Source of the DNA: JANQRV01 sp964533785
GTDB lineage: Bacteria; Bacteroidota; Bacteroidia; Chitinophagales; Saprospiraceae
Assembly (NCBI GenBank): GCA_964533785.1
Contig: CAZHNG010000016.1
Coordinates: 1 to 36,668 of the forward strand
Length of the DNA: 36,668 nucleotides
Direction of reading: 5' to 3'
Shown here: positions 36,216 to 36,668 of the stretch, piece after piece
Layout: each line of letters opens with the position of its first letter
How positions within the stretch are numbered: the first letter of the stretch is position 1
Notes under the pieces: model-generated
Seen by the model: only the letters and a program-made list of their open reading frames with translations
Told to the model about the DNA's origin: nothing
Database searches by the model: none
Program-made: the position numbers and the translations under genes

Positions 36216-36609
36216 GATGTTCTATTTTAGATTTAATTTTTATTTAACTTTAGGTATTGGACTTTTGAAACGACACCCTAAGTATTTAATAATCAATTAA
36301 AAACATATTGTGAAAAAATTATTTTAATTGCATTTACCTACTGATTGTCAGATGGTTCCCGTGGTTTTGTCTAGCGTCTAGCCAGGCTGGCCAGAAATGA
36401 TCCAATCTGCTAATCCGCCTCAGGCGGATAGTAGATTTTACTTCGTTGATTTTCACACTATTAAGATTTACTAGATTTTGAAAATCTAGCAAATCGAGGC
36501 TTTTTGGCCAGCCTGTAGCGTCTAGCGTCAAAATTCTAACTTAGACAACATACTTCACTAATTTATAGAAAAAATTTGCAATTTTCGGAACTTTATCCTA
36601 ATGAAAACA
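36216..36609. other. Noncoding region containing a nested-repeat element
   Basis: About 390 bp without a supported gene. The first 150 bp are AT-rich and must hold the promoter of the Tat-signal oxidoreductase, but no TAnnTTTG match was found. The rest is dominated by the MITE-like repeat listed separately. Confidence 0.6.
36372..36526. repeat. MITE-like nested repeat element
   Basis: An 11-bp direct repeat TAGCGTCTAGC lies at both ends (36372-36382 and 36516-36526). Just inside are 11-bp inverted repeats, CAGGCTGGCCA (36383-36393) and TGGCCAGCCTG (36505-36515). The interior has a perfect 7-bp hairpin ATCCGCC-tca-GGCGGAT (36413-36429) and a 9-bp-arm palindrome CTAGATTTT-g-AAAATCTAG (36471-36489). 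The direct repeat immediately outside the inverted repeat resembles a target-site duplication flanking a roughly 133-bp non-autonomous element. No transposase is present. Confidence 0.55.
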
Positions 36610-36668
36610 TCAATCCTCCAAACGACGGATGATCACTTTAGCTTCTTTACTCATTAAATAGCCCGCCA
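36610..36668 (-). CDS. Possible 3' end of a gene running in from the right
   Basis: On the minus strand an open frame enters from the right edge and ends at a TGA at 36612-36610. The visible C-terminus reads AGYLMSKEAKVIIRRLED. The composition looks protein-like, but the fragment is too short to identify and could also be chance. Confidence 0.3.
   Translation of the reverse strand, partial: AGYLMSKEAKVIIRRLED

Noticed and set aside
36334..36531. 65-codon open frame on the minus strand across the right-end repeat
   Set aside because: It spans the nested repeat, has no recognisable domain, and its reading frame is explained by the repeat sequence.

Overview
The window reads as a Bacteroidota chromosome, most likely class Saprospiria (Lewinella-like). 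Base composition is moderately AT-rich. There is a TonB-dependent receptor next to a DUF4249 lipoprotein, a subtilase with a type IX secretion (T9SS) C-terminal sorting domain, SprB-type repeats, TAnnTTTG-type promoter boxes, and few recognisable Shine-Dalgarno sequences. The class assignment is inference from protein style; no rRNA is present. I see no tRNA, rRNA, CRISPR array, intact insertion sequence or prophage.

Layout. Positions 1-4631 hold housekeeping genes: serC, a DUF45/YgjP-type metallopeptidase, and a minus-strand set gpmI > lipoprotein > VOC protein. A 571-bp noncoding gap precedes a 2394-residue exported protein (5203-12387) that combines a PQQ sugar-dehydrogenase-like propeller, two CxxCH haem sites, four lectin-like domains and four SprB-type repeats. 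It ends at a clear rho-independent terminator. Then come, on the minus strand, a polyprenyl-phosphate sugar transferase, a cytosolic Gfo/Idh/MocA oxidoreductase and an aspartoacylase-family protein. On the plus strand follow a T9SS-exported subtilase and an SCP2-domain protein, then a RimK-type ATP-grasp ligase (minus) and a UMF1-family transporter (plus). Positions 20666-26134 form a tightly packed minus-strand operon: TonB-dependent receptor > DUF4249 lipoprotein > MG2/plug-like secreted protein. Aspartate kinase (plus) and glycine dehydrogenase gcvP (minus) converge on a hairpin. The right end has a small membrane protein and a minus-strand series: Tat-signal Gfo/Idh/MocA oxidoreductase, DUF1080 protein, ApbE flavin transferase, Tat-signal TIM-barrel isomerase and PgeF. 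The last 450 bp hold a MITE-like nested repeat and possibly the 3' end of another gene.

How the genes may work together. The right-end set (Gfo/Idh/MocA + DUF1080 + TIM barrel, all with export signals) fits an extracytoplasmic oxidise-then-cleave route for glycosides through 3-keto sugars. The giant protein could oxidise sugars at the cell surface while its lectin-like modules hold glycans and its haems take electrons. The TonB operon probably imports an unknown ligand. No defence system or selfish island was recognised. The strongest candidate for something undescribed is the giant redox-lectin protein, followed by the 3-keto-sugar-like cluster and the right-end repeat.
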